6,603 nucleotides of DNA from Gemmataceae bacterium (GTDB lineage: Bacteria; Planctomycetota; Planctomycetia; Gemmatales; Gemmataceae), in contig CANLGS010000239.1 in the NCBI GenBank assembly GCA_947490035.1, positions 1-6,603 of the forward strand, written 5' to 3'. Under the pieces are notes generated by a model. The model was not told where the DNA came from. It ran no database searches and worked only from the letters and a program-made list of their open reading frames with translations. Shown piece by piece: positions 5,013 through 6,603 of this stretch. The position numbers and the translations under genes are program-made. Positions within the stretch are counted from its first letter, which is position 1. Every line of letters starts with the position of its first letter.

Positions 5013-6392
5013 TCACTCGTGCTGGTCCTTGATGAGCCACGGGTCGTTGGTCTTCTTCCGCCAGTCGGTCAACTTCGCGCGGAGGTCTTCCAACACCTTC
5101 GCGCTGCCGGCGTCGCCGGCGAGGTTCTTCAGTTCGTTCGGGTCTTTCTCCAGGTCGTAGAGTTCTTCCTTCGGGCGGTGCAGGAACGCCTTCACCTCGC
5201 GCTTGCCCATGAACTTGTCGCCGCGCGTCAGCACGCCCTGCCACGACGGCGAACCCCACAGGTCCGACGCCGACGGGTACTCCAGCGGGTGCGCCAGGTT
5301 CCGGATGTACTTGTGCGTGCGCGTGCGGACCACGCGCATCGGGTAGTACGTCGTCACCTCGTGGAACTGGTGGCTCGCGAACACCGTGTCCCACCCGTCC
5401 GCTTTCTCCTGCTCCACGACGGACAACAGCGACCGGCCCGGCAGCGGGGCTTCCTTCTTGCCCACCGGTTCGGGCTTCACGCCGCACCAGTCGAGCACCG
5501 TCGGCGTGATGTCGGTCCAACTCGCCATCGCGCCGCACGTCACGCCGGCCTTCTGACCCGGCTTGCGCACGATCAGCGGCAGGTGAATGCCTGAGTCGTA
5601 GAGCGTCGTCTTCGCGCCCGGGAACGGGATGCCGTTGTCGCTCAGGAAGATCACCAGCGTGTTGTCGAGTTGCTTCGCCTCTTCGAGCACCTTCATCATC
5701 ATTCCGATGCCGTGGTCGAGGCGCGCGATCGACTGGTAGTACTCCGCGAGTTCGGCCCGCACGTCGGCATTGTCGGGCAGGTGGTACGGCACGGGCACGG
5801 CCTTCGCGTCGAACTTCACGACCGGCACTTCCGCGGGGAACTTCATGTCGTTGGCGAACCCCTTCGCGGCGCGGTGCGGGTCGGTGAACCCGACGAGCAG
5901 GAAGTATGGCTTGTCGCCGCAGTCCGCGATGAACTTCTTCGCCTGCTGCGCGATCTGCACCGGGTTGCGCCCGTTCCCCGCGACCTCCACGTCGAACGGG
6001 TACACCTCCTTCGGTTGCACGTGCAGTTTCGCGATCACGCCGGACTTGTAGCCGGCGGGCGCGAGCAACGCGGGCAAGCCCTTTACGTTCTTGAACGTGT
6101 GCTGGTTGTGCGTCGCATGGGCGAGGCCGTATTGCCCGCTCTGATGCGTCGGCATTCCGGTCAAGAGCGTCGCGCGGCTCGGGCTACACGACGACACCGA
6201 CGCGAACCCGTGCGTGAACCGCGTACCGCTCTTCGCGAGCGCGTCGATGTTCGGCGTCTTCGCGACGGTGTCGCCGTAGCACCCGACCTGCATTCCCAGA
6301 TCGTCGGCCACGAGCAGCACGACGTTCTGGGGTGCGGCGGTTGCTGGAAGTGCGAGCGCGAGTGTGATCGAGAGGGAGAGGAGAAAGCGCAT
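5013..6392 (-). CDS. secreted sulfatase, N-sulfoglucosamine sulfohydrolase (SGSH)-like
   Basis: A 459-residue type I sulfatase. Residues 1-20 are a signal peptide (basic MR, hydrophobic LLSLSITLALAL, cleavage near ATAA-PQ), so it acts in the periplasm or outside. Active-site elements: metal ligands D30-D31; the formylglycine motif C69-S-P-S-R73 with ATLLTG; K122 and H124 (AKLHVQP); H173 (FTDPHR); D252-N253 (LSDNGIPFP); K261. C69 would be oxidised to formylglycine. Besides general sulfatase motifs it shares long stretches I recall from human SGSH (heparan N-sulfatase): SVSSCSPSRA-LLTG, VYPFD, SDNGIPFP, S/H-HEV-YPMR and a final DPW. The catalytic cysteine is at almost the same number (70 in human). 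The human arginine 282 is replaced by K261, as in many other sulfatases. The likely reaction is removal of sulfate from amino or hydroxyl groups of a sulfated sugar. Start: an ATG at 6440 is also in frame, but 6392 begins the signal peptide and has GGAG at 6404-6401. Confidence 0.92.
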   Translation of the reverse strand: MRFLLSLSITLALALPATAAPQNVVLLVADDLGMQVGCYGDTVAKTPNIDALAKSGTRFTHGFASVSSCSPSRATLLTGMPTHQSGQYGLAHATHNQHTFKNVKGLPALLAPAGYKSGVIAKLHVQPKEVYPFDVEVAGNGRNPVQIAQQAKKFIADCGDKPYFLLVGFTDPHRAAKGFANDMKFPAEVPVVKFDAKAVPVPYHLPDNADVRAELAEYYQSIARLDHGIGMMMKVLEEAKQLDNTLVIFLSDNGIPFPGAKTTLYDSGIHLPLIVRKPGQKAGVTCGAMASWTDITPTVLDWCGVKPEPVGKKEAPLPGRSLLSVVEQEKADGWDTVFASHQFHEVTTYYPMRVVRTRTHKYIRNLAHPLEYPSASDLWGSPSWQGVLTRGDKFMGKREVKAFLHRPKEELYDLEKDPNELKNLAGDAGSAKVLEDLRAKLTDWRKKTNDPWLIKDQHE

Positions 6393-6418
6393 GGGAGGGA
6401 CTCCGTGTTCTGGTTGGT

Positions 6419-6431
6419 ACTCCGAAGGAGT
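6419..6431 (-). promoter_or_regulatory. small hairpin in the sulfatase leader
   Basis: ACTCC (6419-6423), GAA, GGAGT (6427-6431) forms a 5-bp hairpin just upstream of the sulfatase start. On the coding strand the 5' arm ACTCC could instead pair with the GGAGT of the ribosome-binding site (6404-6400), so the same arm has two possible partners. No convincing promoter is visible in 6393-6443; it may lie beyond the REP-like element. Confidence 0.3.
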
Positions 6432-6440
6432 TGTATTCAA

Positions 6441-6603
6441 TAGCCCAGGGTCAGCCCGCGCTTCGCGGGCGCCACCCTGGGAACAGAGGTAAGGCGCGCT
6501 CCCCTCCGCGAACTCCGGGTCGCGGCTAACCCGGTGAGCGCCCGCCGTTGTTTCCCAGTTGGGTGACCAGCACGTACCCGACCCCTTCGTTGCGCGGCTA
6601 ACC
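6441..6603. other. non-coding region upstream of the sulfatase with dyads and a direct repeat
   Basis: I see no convincing gene here. Besides the long hairpin at 6444-6481 it holds a second dyad, CCGGGT (6515-6520) with ACCCGG (6529-6534) around an 8-nt loop, a small CCCA-GT-TGGG dyad at 6554-6563, and an 11-bp direct repeat CGCGGCTAACC at 6521-6531 and 6593-6603. The second copy is cut by the window edge. The phrase GCGGCTAACCCGGTGAGCG (6522-6540) looks to me like recurrent intergenic sequence in this lineage. The region may be a cluster of short repetitive elements. Confidence 0.5.
6444..6481. repeat. long two-part hairpin, REP-like element
   Basis: Outer arms CCCAGGGT (6444-6451) and ACCCTGGG (6474-6481) pair over 8 bp. 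Inner arms GCCCGCG (6454-6460) and CGCGGGC (6464-6470) pair over 7 bp around a CTT loop. The two stems are separated by a 2-nt and a 3-nt bulge, giving one long cruciform of 38 nt. The CCCAGGGT/ACCCTGGG arms with a GCTTCGC tip look like repetitive extragenic palindromes I associate with Gemmata-type planctomycete genomes. It lies about 50 bp upstream of the sulfatase start and is probably part of a genome-wide repeat family rather than a terminator, as it has no U-tract. Confidence 0.7.

Noticed and set aside
4267..5538. 423-residue minus-strand open frame
   Set aside because: It runs antisense to the M48 gene and across the sulfatase in another frame; its composition is Arg/Gly/His-rich and both overlapped genes have clear catalytic motifs.
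6393..6440. Sulfatase start at 6440 (16 residues longer)
   Set aside because: It would place a polar segment before the signal peptide; ATG 6392 directly begins the signal peptide and has a ribosome-binding site.
1..6603. CRISPR array, tRNA, rRNA, integrase, transposase or phage genes
   Set aside because: No regularly spaced repeats, no cloverleaf-like segments and no recombinase or phage motifs were found on either strand.

Overview
The window is GC-rich bacterial DNA with strong G/C preference at third codon positions. Its gene content points to a planctomycete, most likely a Gemmata-type lineage: a secreted SGSH-like sulfatase, a TIM-barrel sugar isomerase, a DUF4058 protein, a RelE/ParE-type toxin-antitoxin pair of a kind I associate with Gemmata relatives, and REP-like hairpin repeats. 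The lineage is inferred from gene families; there is no rRNA or other marker to prove it.

Layout from left to right. Bases 1-45 look like the 3' end of a plus-strand gene. A run of five tightly packed minus-strand genes follows, read from right to left: sugar phosphate isomerase/epimerase (2545-1349), a DUF6941-like protein (1309-899), a proline-rich hypothetical protein (895-581), a putative antitoxin (558-313) and a RelE/ParE-like toxin (316-56). The gaps are 39, 3 and 22 nt and then a 4-nt overlap, so they may be one transcription unit with the toxin-antitoxin pair at its distal end. From about 2717 the strand switches. A small four-helix membrane protein (TTG start) is followed by a divergent, C-terminally extended bS21 (rpsU) paralogue with its own near-consensus promoter, then a DUF4058 protein and a compact M48-type zinc metalloprotease. 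The M48 gene converges on a minus-strand sulfatase closely resembling N-sulfoglucosamine sulfohydrolase (SGSH), with a compact hairpin between the two 3' ends. Upstream of the sulfatase (6441-6603) there is no gene, but there is a long two-part hairpin of REP type, a second smaller dyad and an 11-bp direct repeat cut by the window edge.

Working together: the exported sulfatase and the sugar isomerase fit the sulfated-polysaccharide catabolism typical of planctomycetes, but they are separate transcription units and no shared pathway can be shown. The remaining genes look like housekeeping or accessory genes side by side rather than one system. No clear new multi-gene defence or mobile system is visible. 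The items most worth a second look are the odd bS21 paralogue and its leader, the 8-G tract in the ribosome-binding region of the DUF6941-like gene, the toxin-antitoxin pair behind a metabolic operon, and the REP-like element.
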